Positions 5,506 to 12,266 of a stretch of 12,266 bases of DNA are shown here, in pieces. Every line of letters begins with the position of its first letter. Within the stretch, counting starts at the first letter, position 1. The translations under genes and the position numbers were made by a program. The notes below the pieces were generated by a model. That model searched no databases and was not told the DNA's origin. It saw only the letters and a program-made list of their open reading frames with translations. Source of the DNA: CAYFKJ01 sp964401845 (GTDB lineage: Bacteria > Pseudomonadota > Alphaproteobacteria > UBA2966); assembly GCA_964401845.1 (NCBI GenBank), contig CAYOAD010000124.1, positions 1-12,266 on the forward strand, in the 5' to 3' direction.

Positions 5506-6534
5506 TCAGGCGGTTGAGGGTTCGGCCGGCGGATCGGCGAAGATCTTGCCGAGCGCTTCGCCCAGGTCCACGACTTCGGCGCCTTCCAGCATTCGGGCGT
5601 CGACGCAGGCCTTGTGGCAGGCCGGCAAGTTGTAGTGCGGCACCGACGGGTAGAGGTGGTGCTCGATATGGTAATTCACCTGGTGGGGAAAAATCAGCCA
5701 GCCCCATGACGCCGGCACCAGGTTGGTGCGCGAGGCGGTTTTGGGCGAGGAATAATCCGTCACGGCGCCATGCTCCAGCACCGCGCGGATGCGCAGGATG
5801 GCCTGAAAAACCGTCACCAGGGGCAGGAACCAGAGCAGCAGGTACTCCAGCCACCAGCCCGAGGCGATGGCCAGCACCAGCATGGCGACGTGGAATACGC
5901 CGACGGCGATGCGGTCCTGCTTGGCCTGATCGCGCAAACGGGGCGACGTGTCGTCGAGTGGTTTGACGCGTTTGTTAGTCTCGCGGTTGGTCGCCGGCCG
6001 GCCCATGAAATAGCTGTAGTTCTTGTAGGCGGTGATGCCGGTCAGATCGATGGCGAGCTTGCGGAAGAGATAGGTCCGGCCCCGGGGATAGCCTGCCATG
6101 AGCGCGATATCGGGATCGATGTCGCGGTCGTAGAGGTGATTGTGGTGCAGCCGGTGGACGACACGGTAAGTGCGCATGGAGACGCCGATCAGGAAACCGC
6201 ACATCCGGCCCACAGCTTCGTTGAGGCGGCGGTCGGAAAACAGCCGGTAGTGAACGGCGTCGTGCGACAGGATGGCGAAACCGTGGGCGGCCAGGGGAAC
6301 GGCGACGAACGCCCAGGCGACCGTCCAGGCGTTCCACCAGATCAGGGCGGGTGCGACACCGGCCAACGCAACGAGGGCGTTGCGGGTGACGGCGGCGGCG
6401 GCCTTGCGGTCGTCCATCGCCGTCAGGCTGCGGATCACGGCGGGCTCCAGGCCCCGGCGGGCTTGATCGCGGAAGACCTCGCCCTCGGCGTTGCCGGGGA
6501 GGGATGCGGGTGCTGCTTGGGTTGTCTCTGTCAT
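5506..6534 (-). CDS. Membrane fatty-acid desaturase family protein
   Basis: The 342-residue integral membrane di-iron enzyme carries all three histidine boxes of the desaturase/hydroxylase superfamily: HDAVH (91-95), HRLHHNH (127-133) and HIEHH (289-293). Hydrophobic segments at about 53-90, 111-119 and 213-245 fit the usual four-helix topology with the histidines facing the cytoplasm. Such enzymes introduce double bonds into acyl chains, or hydroxylate or ketolate carotenoids; the boxes do not decide which. ATG 6534 is preferred because it begins a soluble N-terminus, but it has no SD. ATG 6555 (21 nt upstream, 5 bp after the carboxyltransferase stop, with GAGGG close by) is an alternative that would couple translation. 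It is the last gene of the long minus-strand run. Confidence 0.88.
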   Translation of the reverse strand: MTETTQAAPASLPGNAEGEVFRDQARRGLEPAVIRSLTAMDDRKAAAAVTRNALVALAGVAPALIWWNAWTVAWAFVAVPLAAHGFAILSHDAVHYRLFSDRRLNEAVGRMCGFLIGVSMRTYRVVHRLHHNHLYDRDIDPDIALMAGYPRGRTYLFRKLAIDLTGITAYKNYSYFMGRPATNRETNKRVKPLDDTSPRLRDQAKQDRIAVGVFHVAMLVLAIASGWWLEYLLLWFLPLVTVFQAILRIRAVLEHGAVTDYSSPKTASRTNLVPASWGWLIFPHQVNYHIEHHLYPSVPHYNLPACHKACVDARMLEGAEVVDLGEALGKIFADPPAEPSTA

Positions 6535-6560
6535 CGTTTTTCGACTATAGCCCATCACCC

Positions 6561-8108
6561 TCAGGGCCGCATGCCGAAGCCGACCGGGCCGGCGGTGCGC
6601 AGGGGGGCCGCAAGGTTGGCCCATTCGCACAACAGCGGCCGGGTGTCGCGGGGATCGATGATTTCCTCGATGGAGTACTTTTCCGCTGAACGGAAGGGCG
6701 AACGCACCCGTTCCAGACGCTCGAGGATTTCCTCGTGAAGTTTTTCCGGATCGTCGGCGGCTTCAAGGTCGGACTTGTAGGCTGCCTCCAGACCGCCCTC
6801 CACCGGCAGGGAGCCCCAGTCACCGCTGGGCCAGCCGTAGCGGTAGTGGAAGCGAGCGGCGTTGGCGTTGGCCGCACCCGCCACGCCGAAGGCCTTGCGG
6901 ATGATGACCGAACACCAGGGCACGCTGGCCTGATAGAGCGCCGCCAGGGCCCGTGCGCCGTGCCGGATGGTCGAGGCCTTCTCCGCCGCCGTGCCTATCA
7001 GGAAGCCGGGGCAGTCCACCAGATGGACGACCGGCAGGTGAAAGGTCTCCGCCATGTCGATGAAACGGTTGATCTTGAGCGATGAATCCGCCGTCCAGGC
7101 GCCGCCGTAGAAGTAGGGGTCAGCGGCCATCAACGCCACTGGCCAGCCATCCAGGCGCGCGAAGCCGGTGATGACGGACCGGCCCCAGTATTTGCCGATC
7201 TCGAAAAAGCTGTCTCGGTCGACCACGGCGTCGATGATCGGCCGCATCTTGTACACCTGGCGGCGGTTACGCGGTACGGCCCTGATAAGGTCGTCTTCCC
7301 GGCGGTCCGGATCGTCCTTTGGTTCGCTCCGGGCCGGCAGGTCGTAGACGCTTGAGGGCAGGTAGGAAAGGAACCGCTTCGCCGCCGCGAAAGCCGCTTC
7401 CTCGCTCTCGACTTCATCGTCGATGGATCCGTTGCGGGTGTGTATAGCGCTCGAGCCCAGGCCTTCCTTGTCGACCTGCTCGCCCACGCCGGCAACGACC
7501 GGCGGTCCGGCGACGAAGAGCTGGGACTGGCCTTTGACCATGACCGAGTAGTGGCTGGTGGCGGCGCGGGCGGCGCCCAGTCCCGCCACGGGCCCAAGGG
7601 CCAGCGAGACGACGGGTACGGTCGCCATGTTGGCGACCAGCCACTCCCAACCGGGATTGGCCGGGACGTAGGTGTAGCCGTCCGTTTCCAGCGATTTGAC
7701 CGAGCCGCCGCCGCCGGTGCCCTCGATCAGCCGTACGACGGGCAGGCGGTATTCGTTGGCCAGCTGTTCGGCGGCCACCTGCTTGGCATGCAAAGCGGCA
7801 TCCGCCGCGCCGCCGCGGACGGTGAAGTCGTCGCCGACGACGACCATGGGTCTGCCGTCGAGCCGTCCGCGGCCGAACAGGGTGTTGGCTGCCATGAAAT
7901 CCACCAGATTGCCGTCGTCGTCGTAAGTCGCCTTGCCGCCCAGCGCGCCGATTTCGTGGAAGCTGCCGTCATCCAGCAACTCGTCGATGCGCTGGCGGAT
8001 GGTCAGCCTGCCGGCGTCGTGCTGGCGTTTGATCTTTTCCGGCCCGCCCATGCGGCGCGCCAGTTCCTCGCGCCGGCGCAGTTCCTCGATATCGGCTTCC
8101 CAACTCAT
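6561..8108 (-). CDS. Acyl-CoA carboxylase beta (carboxyltransferase) subunit, substrate unknown
   Basis: The 515-residue protein has two crotonase-like carboxyltransferase halves. These subunits move CO2 from carboxybiotin to an acyl-CoA, as in propionyl-CoA and methylcrotonyl-CoA carboxylase. The N-half shows RLTIRQRIDELLDDGSFHEIG (34-54) and the glycine-rich loop EGTGGGGSVKS (129-139). The C-half shows PGFLIGTAAEKASTIRHGA (367-385) and IIRKAFGVAGAANANA (402-417). ATG 8108 follows GGGAGG at 6-nt spacing, which fixes the start. The loop aligned with GGAYDVMS of propionyl-CoA carboxylase reads GVAGAAN, so the specificity aspartate position is Ala412. WPSGDWGSLPVEGG (425-438) replaces the usual WPTAEIAVMG-type segment. 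No biotin carboxylase or biotin carrier gene is adjacent. It lies 22 bp after moaE and 26 bp before the desaturase, which suggests a lipid-related role, but the substrate cannot be named. Confidence 0.88.
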   Translation of the reverse strand: MSWEADIEELRRREELARRMGGPEKIKRQHDAGRLTIRQRIDELLDDGSFHEIGALGGKATYDDDGNLVDFMAANTLFGRGRLDGRPMVVVGDDFTVRGGAADAALHAKQVAAEQLANEYRLPVVRLIEGTGGGGSVKSLETDGYTYVPANPGWEWLVANMATVPVVSLALGPVAGLGAARAATSHYSVMVKGQSQLFVAGPPVVAGVGEQVDKEGLGSSAIHTRNGSIDDEVESEEAAFAAAKRFLSYLPSSVYDLPARSEPKDDPDRREDDLIRAVPRNRRQVYKMRPIIDAVVDRDSFFEIGKYWGRSVITGFARLDGWPVALMAADPYFYGGAWTADSSLKINRFIDMAETFHLPVVHLVDCPGFLIGTAAEKASTIRHGARALAALYQASVPWCSVIIRKAFGVAGAANANAARFHYRYGWPSGDWGSLPVEGGLEAAYKSDLEAADDPEKLHEEILERLERVRSPFRSAEKYSIEEIIDPRDTRPLLCEWANLAAPLRTAGPVGFGMRP

Positions 8109-8130
8109 GTCCAGCCTCCCGACCTCTTCA

Positions 8131-8586
8131 CTAATCCCTCGACCAGCGCGCCGCCGCTTGGTCATCGGTGTCCTTCGCGGCAACCCACGTCTCGCCGTTC
8201 ATACCGGCCTCACGCTTCCAAAACGGGGCTTTCGTCTTGAGCCAGTCCATGAGGAATTCACAGGCCTCGAAGGCGTCCTTGCGGTGCGACGAAGCGGTGA
8301 CCACGAGGACGATTTGTTCCCCAGGCCTCATGGGCCCGTAGCGGTGAATGATCAGGCTGGCATCAAGCTGCCAGCGCTCTTTCGCCTCCGCTTCAATGTC
8401 GCCCAGCATCTTTTCGGTCATGCCGGGATAGTGTTCCAAGGTCATCGTGTGCAGGGCGCCCTTTTCGCCGTCACCGCCCCGGACCCGGCCGACGAAGCTT
8501 ACGACCGCCCCGATGTCCGTCCGACCCCCGACCAGCGCTTCGGTCTCGGCAGCGACGTCGAAATCTTCCGATTGGACGCGGATCAT
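8131..8586 (-). CDS. moaE: Molybdopterin synthase catalytic subunit MoaE
   Basis: The 151-residue protein is the large subunit of molybdopterin synthase, which inserts two sulfurs carried by MoaD-thiocarboxylate into precursor Z (cPMP). Recognisable segments are GAVVSFVGRVR (26-36), LEHYPGMTEKML (50-61), HRYGPM (81-86), TASSHRKDAFEACEFLMDWLK (98-118) and KTKAPFWKRE (117-126), with the conserved active-site lysines Lys119 and Lys124. Length is normal. It starts 14 bp after moaD, in the order moaD-moaE expected for the heterotetramer. The C-terminal tail after WVAAKDTD is ordinary. No moaA, moaB or moaC is present in the window. Confidence 0.97.
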   Translation of the reverse strand: MIRVQSEDFDVAAETEALVGGRTDIGAVVSFVGRVRGGDGEKGALHTMTLEHYPGMTEKMLGDIEAEAKERWQLDASLIIHRYGPMRPGEQIVLVVTASSHRKDAFEACEFLMDWLKTKAPFWKREAGMNGETWVAAKDTDDQAAARWSRD

Positions 8587-8600
8587 GGCTTGGCTTGCCT

Positions 8601-8852
8601 TCAGCCGCCCGTCATGGGCGGGAAGAGGGCGACCTCGTCACCGCTTTTGATGGCGGCATCCTCTTTGGCGAATTCCTGGTTGACGGCGACCCGGACGACA
8701 GAGCGGTCTTCCAGGGCCCTGGCGTGTCCCGGACCCAGACCTTCGATCCAGTCAAGCAGATCGCCCACCGTGGCGACGCTGTCGGGCGGTACTTGGTCTT
8801 CCTCGGCCTTGCCGACCCGCTCCCGCAGCCAGGCGAAATAAAGGATTTTCAT
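8601..8852 (-). CDS. moaD: Molybdopterin synthase sulfur carrier subunit MoaD
   Basis: This 83-residue ubiquitin-like sulfur carrier ends in FPPMTGG, the terminal Gly-Gly that is adenylated and thiocarboxylated to supply sulfur to MoaE. MKILYFAWLRERVG is the typical MoaD beginning and fixes the start at ATG 8852; the longer open frame upstream to 9038 is antisense-like noise within moeA's own strand in another frame. The start codon overlaps the moeA stop by 4 bp (ATGA at 8849-8852), and GAGGTG sits just upstream within moeA, so translation is coupled. Its neighbour moaE follows at 14 bp. Confidence 0.97.
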   Translation of the reverse strand: MKILYFAWLRERVGKAEEDQVPPDSVATVGDLLDWIEGLGPGHARALEDRSVVRVAVNQEFAKEDAAIKSGDEVALFPPMTGG

Positions 8853-10111
8853 GCACCCACCTCGCTGAACGGAATAAAATCGACCATCGCGCCTTCCTTC
8901 AATTTGCTCATATCCTCCGGCAATTCCAGGAGGCCGTCGCTTTCCACCATGGAAGTCAGAATGCCGGCGCCCTCGCGGGGAAATTTGTGGGCTTCGGGCG
9001 TGCCGTCCTCGCCCCGCCGGATACGGGCCCGGACCCATTCGCGCCGGCCGGTTTTTTTCTTTTGATCGAATGCCGAACGCACGCGCAGGATGATCGGGTC
9101 GACCGACGTGGCGCCGCCGAGCCTCAGGATCATGGGCCGGGCGAAGCGCAGGAAGGTCACCATGGCGGCGGCCGGATTGCCGGGCAGGCCGACGAACGGC
9201 ACGCCCGCGACCTGGCCGAGCGCGATCGGGCGGCCCGGCTTGACGGCGAGCCGCCAGAAGTGCAGGGATCCCAGGGCCTGGACCGCCGGCTTGACGTGGT
9301 CTTCCTCACCCACCGACACGCCGCCGGAAGTGACGATCAGATCGTGGGTCTCGGCCGCCGTGGCCAGGGCGTCCTGAATGGATTTCGGGTTGTCCGGCAG
9401 GATGCCCACATCCGTGACCTCGGCACCCAGGCCGGCGATCAAGCCGTGGAGGAAGTATCTGTTGGCGTCGTAGATCTCACCAGGACCGAGTTCGTCTCCC
9501 GGCTCGCGAACTTCGTCGCCGGTGGAGAACACCGCCGCCCTGAGTTTGCGGTAAACCGTGAGTTCGTCGACCCCGACCGAGGCCGCAAGGCCGATGTCCT
9601 GGGCTTTGAGGCGCCGTCCCGCCGCCAGGACGATATCGCCCGCCGTGACGTCCTCCGCCGTGAGCCGGCGGTTGGCGCCCTCGGACAGTCCCGCCGGGAC
9701 AGTGACCAGCTTACCGTCTTCGTCGACCGCCGTGTCTTCCTGCATGACGACCGTGTCAAGGCCGTCGGGCATGGCGGCGCCGGTAAAGATCCGGATGGCT
9801 TGTCCTGGCGCCACGGTACCCGAAAAAGGATGGCCGGCCGCAGCCCGGCCGCCGATTTCCAGCGTCGTTTCCGAATCCGGGACAAGATCGGCGAAACGCA
9901 CCGCATAGCCGTCCACCGCCGAATTGTCGTGTGGCGGGACGTTGCGGGTAGAGGCGACGCTGGCCGCCAGGATGCAGCCGACGGCTTGAGCGAGGCTTAT
10001 TCTCTCGCTGCCGGTCACGGCGGTGATGCGTTCCGCCAGGAGGTCCAACGCTTCCCTCAGCGGCATCAGGCGCTCATCGCCCCGAAAGCAGTCGTCCGTC
10101 AGTTGAACCAA
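8849..10111 (-). CDS. moeA: Molybdopterin molybdenumtransferase MoeA
   Basis: The 420-residue cytosolic enzyme inserts molybdate into adenylated molybdopterin in the last step of Moco synthesis. Conserved parts are NVPPHDNSAVDGYAVR (57-72), RIFTGAAMPDGLDTVVMQED (107-126), GDEV (198-201), DANRYFL (215-221), TSGGVSVGEEDHVKPA (261-276), KPGRPIALG (291-299) and GLPGNPAAAM (308-317). All four MoeA domains appear complete. The only start that keeps the DDCF N-terminus is TTG 10111, preceded by GGGG at 6-nt spacing; an in-frame TGA at 10135-10133 bars longer versions apart from rare ATT codons. ATG 10066 would remove 15 residues. It follows mobB by 30 bp and overlaps moaD by 4 bp. Confidence 0.96.
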   Translation of the reverse strand: MVQLTDDCFRGDERLMPLREALDLLAERITAVTGSERISLAQAVGCILAASVASTRNVPPHDNSAVDGYAVRFADLVPDSETTLEIGGRAAAGHPFSGTVAPGQAIRIFTGAAMPDGLDTVVMQEDTAVDEDGKLVTVPAGLSEGANRRLTAEDVTAGDIVLAAGRRLKAQDIGLAASVGVDELTVYRKLRAAVFSTGDEVREPGDELGPGEIYDANRYFLHGLIAGLGAEVTDVGILPDNPKSIQDALATAAETHDLIVTSGGVSVGEEDHVKPAVQALGSLHFWRLAVKPGRPIALGQVAGVPFVGLPGNPAAAMVTFLRFARPMILRLGGATSVDPIILRVRSAFDQKKKTGRREWVRARIRRGEDGTPEAHKFPREGAGILTSMVESDGLLELPEDMSKLKEGAMVDFIPFSEVGA

Positions 10112-10141
10112 TTCAATCCCCGTGTCTGCAATTCACTCAAG

Positions 10142-10645
10142 CTATTTCGTGGACAGCCCGCAATGCTCAATTATGAACGTCGCAACGCCTTCCACGTCAT
10201 CAATATCGATCACCGGCACCGAACTTTCGGGCAACGGCTCATCGCTGATCACGCCAACGATCTTGTCGTCATCGGGTTGCAGCAGCGGCTTGCCGGTGGC
10301 GGACCGGTGAACCTCCAGCTTAGCATGATCCTCGCGTTTGAAACCCTCCACCAGCAGGAGGTCGACAGGGCTCATGTGACGTGTGATGACCTCAAGGGTA
10401 GCCTCGGGTTCCTCACGCAGTTCGTGCATCAGGGCCCATCGCTTGCCAGAACTCACCAACACTTCCTTGGCGCCCGCGGCGCGGTGCTCAAACGAATCCT
10501 TGCCCGGCTTGTCGATGTCGAAGTCGTGATGGGCGTGCTTGACGGTCGATACGGTGACGCCGCGCTTGGCCAACGCCGGGATCAGCTTGATCATCAGCGT
10601 GGTTTTACCGCTGCCGCTCCAACCGGCCAGTCCGAAAATGTGCAT
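10142..10645 (-). CDS. mobB: Molybdopterin-guanine dinucleotide biosynthesis protein MobB
   Basis: The 167-residue P-loop GTP-binding protein acts with MobA when GMP is attached to Moco to form the MGD cofactor of DMSO-reductase-type enzymes. MHIFGLAGWSGSGKTTLMIK (1-20) holds the Walker A motif (8-16). VSTVKHAHHDFDIDKPGKDS (32-51) and DLLLVEGFK (95-103) are further MobB signatures. ATG 10645 is preferred to the in-frame TTG at 10651 because it starts the conserved MHIFG sequence. The gene lies 44 bp downstream of pgsA and 30 bp upstream of moeA. No mobA is in the window. MGD use suggests a nitrate, formate or sulfoxide/TMAO reductase elsewhere in the genome. Confidence 0.95.
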   Translation of the reverse strand: MHIFGLAGWSGSGKTTLMIKLIPALAKRGVTVSTVKHAHHDFDIDKPGKDSFEHRAAGAKEVLVSSGKRWALMHELREEPEATLEVITRHMSPVDLLLVEGFKREDHAKLEVHRSATGKPLLQPDDDKIVGVISDEPLPESSVPVIDIDDVEGVATFIIEHCGLSTK

Positions 10646-10689
10646 AAACAAGACCTGAATAATCGTGGAAAAAGGGAGGACCGCCGGGC

Positions 10690-11256
10690 CTAGTCGTTCG
10701 TCATATGGCGCAGGCCGAGGCGCAGATAATCATATCCGGTGTACAGCGTCAAAACCGCCGCCAGCCAGAGCAGCACGATGCCGGTCCAGACCGTCCAGCC
10801 CGCCGGCAGTAGGGCGTCTCCGGCGGTGTGGGTCAAAAGGAAACCGAGCGCCAAAATCTGCGCACCGGTTTTCCATTTCGCCAGGCGGCTGACGGGCATG
10901 CCGACCCTCAATTCGGCGAGAAATTCTCGCAGGCCGGAGACCATGATTTCCCGGCACAGGATGATGATCGCGGCAATAACCGACCAGCCCTCGATCCGGC
11001 CCGTCGCCACCAGCATCATAAGCACCGCGGCGACCAGAAGCTTGTCGGCCACCGGATCCATGAACTGCCCCAACGCCGATGATTGTTTCCAGGCGCGCGC
11101 CAGGTAGCCGTCGAAGAAATCCGTGATGCCGGCCAGCGTGAACAAGCCGAGCGCAAGCCAATTGCCCATAGGCGAGGCCACATAGAACGACGCGATCAGT
11201 GCCGGAATGGCTAAAATCCGGGACAGCGTCAGCAGATTTGGCAGGCTGGTGATCAT
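10690..11256 (-). CDS. pgsA: CDP-diacylglycerol--glycerol-3-phosphate 3-phosphatidyltransferase
   Basis: The 188-residue membrane enzyme makes phosphatidylglycerophosphate, the committed step to phosphatidylglycerol and cardiolipin. The CDP-alcohol phosphatidyltransferase motif is complete (DG-x2-AR-x8-G-x3-D-x3-D): Asp46, Asp49, Gly50, Ala53, Arg54, Gly63, Asp67 and Asp71. The N-terminus MITSLPNLLTLSRILAIP is typical of PgsA and sets ATG 11256, although no clear SD is seen. Several hydrophobic helices (about 12-28, 32-45, 73-85, 89-100, 134-150 and 154-175) agree with six membrane spans. It follows uvrC, as often in alphaproteobacteria. Confidence 0.96.
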   Translation of the reverse strand: MITSLPNLLTLSRILAIPALIASFYVASPMGNWLALGLFTLAGITDFFDGYLARAWKQSSALGQFMDPVADKLLVAAVLMMLVATGRIEGWSVIAAIIILCREIMVSGLREFLAELRVGMPVSRLAKWKTGAQILALGFLLTHTAGDALLPAGWTVWTGIVLLWLAAVLTLYTGYDYLRLGLRHMTND

Positions 11257-11360
11257 GTTCTACGGGGTCGCTTGTCGGTCGAGCAAATAGTCGCGGCATA
11301 CTAGCCGGGGAAGATCAAGAAAGTGACAAAAAACATGTCTCGGCATGAAAGTGCCGAAAA
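11257..11360. other. uvrC-pgsA intergenic region with a small hairpin
   Basis: This 104-bp gap lies between the uvrC stop and the pgsA start. On the minus strand a 6-bp hairpin (TCGGCA at 11357-11352 with TGCCGA at 11345-11340, 6-nt loop) starts 3 nt after the uvrC stop. Six T residues follow at 11333-11328, but 6 nt separate stem and T run, so this is at best a weak terminator. I see no clear pgsA promoter in the remainder. Confidence 0.35.
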
Positions 11361-12266
11361 CTACCCCTCCGCATGGAAATGATCGTAGATCGATTGAGCC
11401 AGGTTGCGCGAGATGCCTTCAACGGTGGCGAGGTCCTCGACTCCCGCCTGCTCCACCGCTCGACCGGATCCGAAATGGTGCAGCAGTGCCTTCTTGCGCC
11501 GGGCGCCGACGCCCGGAACGCCGTCAAGGGGGGAGCGGCCGATGGCCTGGCGGCGTTTGTTGCGGTGGGCGCCGATGGCAAAGCGGTGGGCCTCGTCGCG
11601 CAGCCGCTGGAGGAAAAACAGCACGGCGTCACGTTCGCCTAAAGAAAACGGTGCTTTGTCCGGGATGTGGAAGACCTCTCGGCCGGCGTTGCGGTCCGGT
11701 CCCTTGGCGATGGCGGCCAGGCCGACGCCGGTGACGCCGAGATCGGCGAAGATCTCCTCGCCCACCTTCAGATGCCCGGCGCCACCGTCCAGCAGGATCA
11801 GATCCGGCCACATGCCGGCGCTGCGGTCCTGATCCTCCTTCAGCAGGCGGGAGAAGCGCCGCGTCAGCACCTCCCGCATCATGCCGTAGTCGTCGCCGGG
11901 GGCCAGGGCTTCGTCCTTGATGGTGAATTTCCGGTACTGGTTCTTGACCAGGCCTTCGGGGCCCGCCACGACCATGCCGCCGACGGCCTGGCGGCCCTGG
12001 ATGTGGCTGTTGTCGTAGATCTCGATGCGGTTGGGTGGCGCTTCGAGGGCGAATATCTTGGCCACGCCCTCCAGTAGGCGCCGTTGCGAGGCGCTCTCCG
12101 CTGTGCGGCGGGCCAGGGCATCGCGGGCGTTGAGCTTGGCATGTTCGACCAGCTTGCGCTTGTCGCCCCGGTTGGGGACCGCCAGGTGGACCCGGCGCTC
12201 GGCCCGTACGCCGAGGGCTTCCTCGATCAGCGCCTGTCCTTCGACCGGATGGCTGAGCAGGACCAG
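11361..12266 (-). CDS. uvrC: Excinuclease ABC subunit C, C-terminal part, cut by window edge
   Basis: The last 301 residues are present, with the frame open to base 12266. UvrC makes both incisions around a UvrB-bound DNA lesion in nucleotide excision repair. Counting from the edge, the fragment begins just before the RNase H-like endonuclease domain and holds its catalytic residues: Asp85 in IEIYDNSHIQG, Asp125/126 in PGDDYGMMREV, Asp160 in LILLDGGAGHL and His227 in LRDEAHRFA. A double helix-hairpin-helix DNA-binding region ends the protein (LDGVPGVGARRKKALLHHF and LATVEGISRNLAQSIYDHF). The N-terminal GIY-YIG nuclease domain and UVR motif lie outside the window. The stop is TAG at 11361. Confidence 0.97.
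   Translation of the reverse strand: MVLLSHPVEGQALIEEALGVRAERRVHLAVPNRGDKRKLVEHAKLNARDALARRTAESASQRRLLEGVAKIFALEAPPNRIEIYDNSHIQGRQAVGGMVVAGPEGLVKNQYRKFTIKDEALAPGDDYGMMREVLTRRFSRLLKEDQDRSAGMWPDLILLDGGAGHLKVGEEIFADLGVTGVGLAAIAKGPDRNAGREVFHIPDKAPFSLGERDAVLFFLQRLRDEAHRFAIGAHRNKRRQAIGRSPLDGVPGVGARRKKALLHHFGSGRAVEQAGVEDLATVEGISRNLAQSIYDHFHAEG

Noticed and set aside
6535..6630. Longer desaturase start at 6630
   Set aside because: It would run far into the upstream carboxyltransferase and add an Arg/Pro-rich segment unlike desaturase N-termini.
5770..6738. A 322-codon plus-strand frame opposite the desaturase
   Set aside because: Its composition is typical of an antisense shadow and the minus strand has three intact histidine boxes.
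8109..8183. N-terminal extension of the carboxyltransferase to 8183
   Set aside because: It would overlap moaE and has no SD, whereas ATG 8108 has GGGAGG at good spacing and begins the conserved sequence.
7440..8841. Overlapping plus-strand frames of 266 and 302 codons opposite the carboxyltransferase, moaE and moaD
   Set aside because: Both lie entirely opposite conserved genes and show no domain.
8853..9038. N-terminal extension of moaD
   Set aside because: MoaD proteins start at the MKI-type sequence found at 8852; the extension lies out of frame within moeA and is low in hydrophobic residues.
8987..10693. A 568-codon open frame on the plus strand opposite moeA and mobB
   Set aside because: It is antisense to two well-conserved Moco genes, is rich in Arg, Asp, Gly and His without any domain, and long antisense frames are usual in GC-rich DNA.
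1..12266. CRISPR arrays, tRNA genes, insertion sequences, phage or toxin-antitoxin genes
   Set aside because: Neither phased long repeats, tRNA-like cloverleaf sequence, transposase frames nor small toxin pairs were seen; the intergenic gaps are all under 200 bp.

Overview
The window looks like chromosomal DNA from a GC-rich alphaproteobacterium, possibly of the Rhodospirillales type. The evidence is the GC-rich coding DNA with many antisense shadow frames, the uvrC-pgsA-moaD-moaE gene order, and a MarR/OmpR-type pair resembling PetP/PetR of Rhodobacter opposite a branched-chain aminotransferase gene. I see no rRNA, tRNA, CRISPR array, insertion sequence or phage gene, and both window edges cut through genes.

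Left part (1-1789): the first 142 codons of a hydantoinase/oxoprolinase A-type protein run leftward off the edge. It is divergent from a complete kynureninase-like PLP enzyme. The AT-rich 103-bp gap between them holds three TTGCAA boxes spaced exactly 19 bp and an 11-bp perfect inverted repeat, a good candidate for a shared operator.

Regulatory cassette (1796-4349, minus strand): a MarR-family regulator (PetP-like), an OmpR-family response regulator (PetR-like) and an EnvZ-like sensor kinase form a tight operon. Across a 190-bp divergent region lies a strongly SD-equipped ilvE-type aminotransferase (4540-5430, plus). That gap carries inverted and direct repeats and a possible Shine-Dalgarno-masking hairpin. 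A textbook intrinsic terminator with a UUCG tetraloop ends ilvE.

Right part (5506-12266, all minus strand, in transcription order): uvrC (3' part, DNA repair), pgsA (phosphatidylglycerophosphate synthase), mobB and moeA, then moaD and moaE (molybdopterin synthase), then an acyl-CoA carboxyltransferase subunit without its biotin carboxylase, and finally a membrane fatty-acid desaturase. moeA and moaD overlap by 4 bp, and the other gaps from mobB to the desaturase are 14-30 bp. The run therefore reads as a molybdenum-cofactor operon, led by pgsA and tailed by two acyl-chain metabolism genes.

Most of the window is ordinary housekeeping. The points worth a second look are the phased operator between hyuA and kynU, the repeats in the MarR/ilvE gap, and the orphan carboxyltransferase with an unusual specificity motif.
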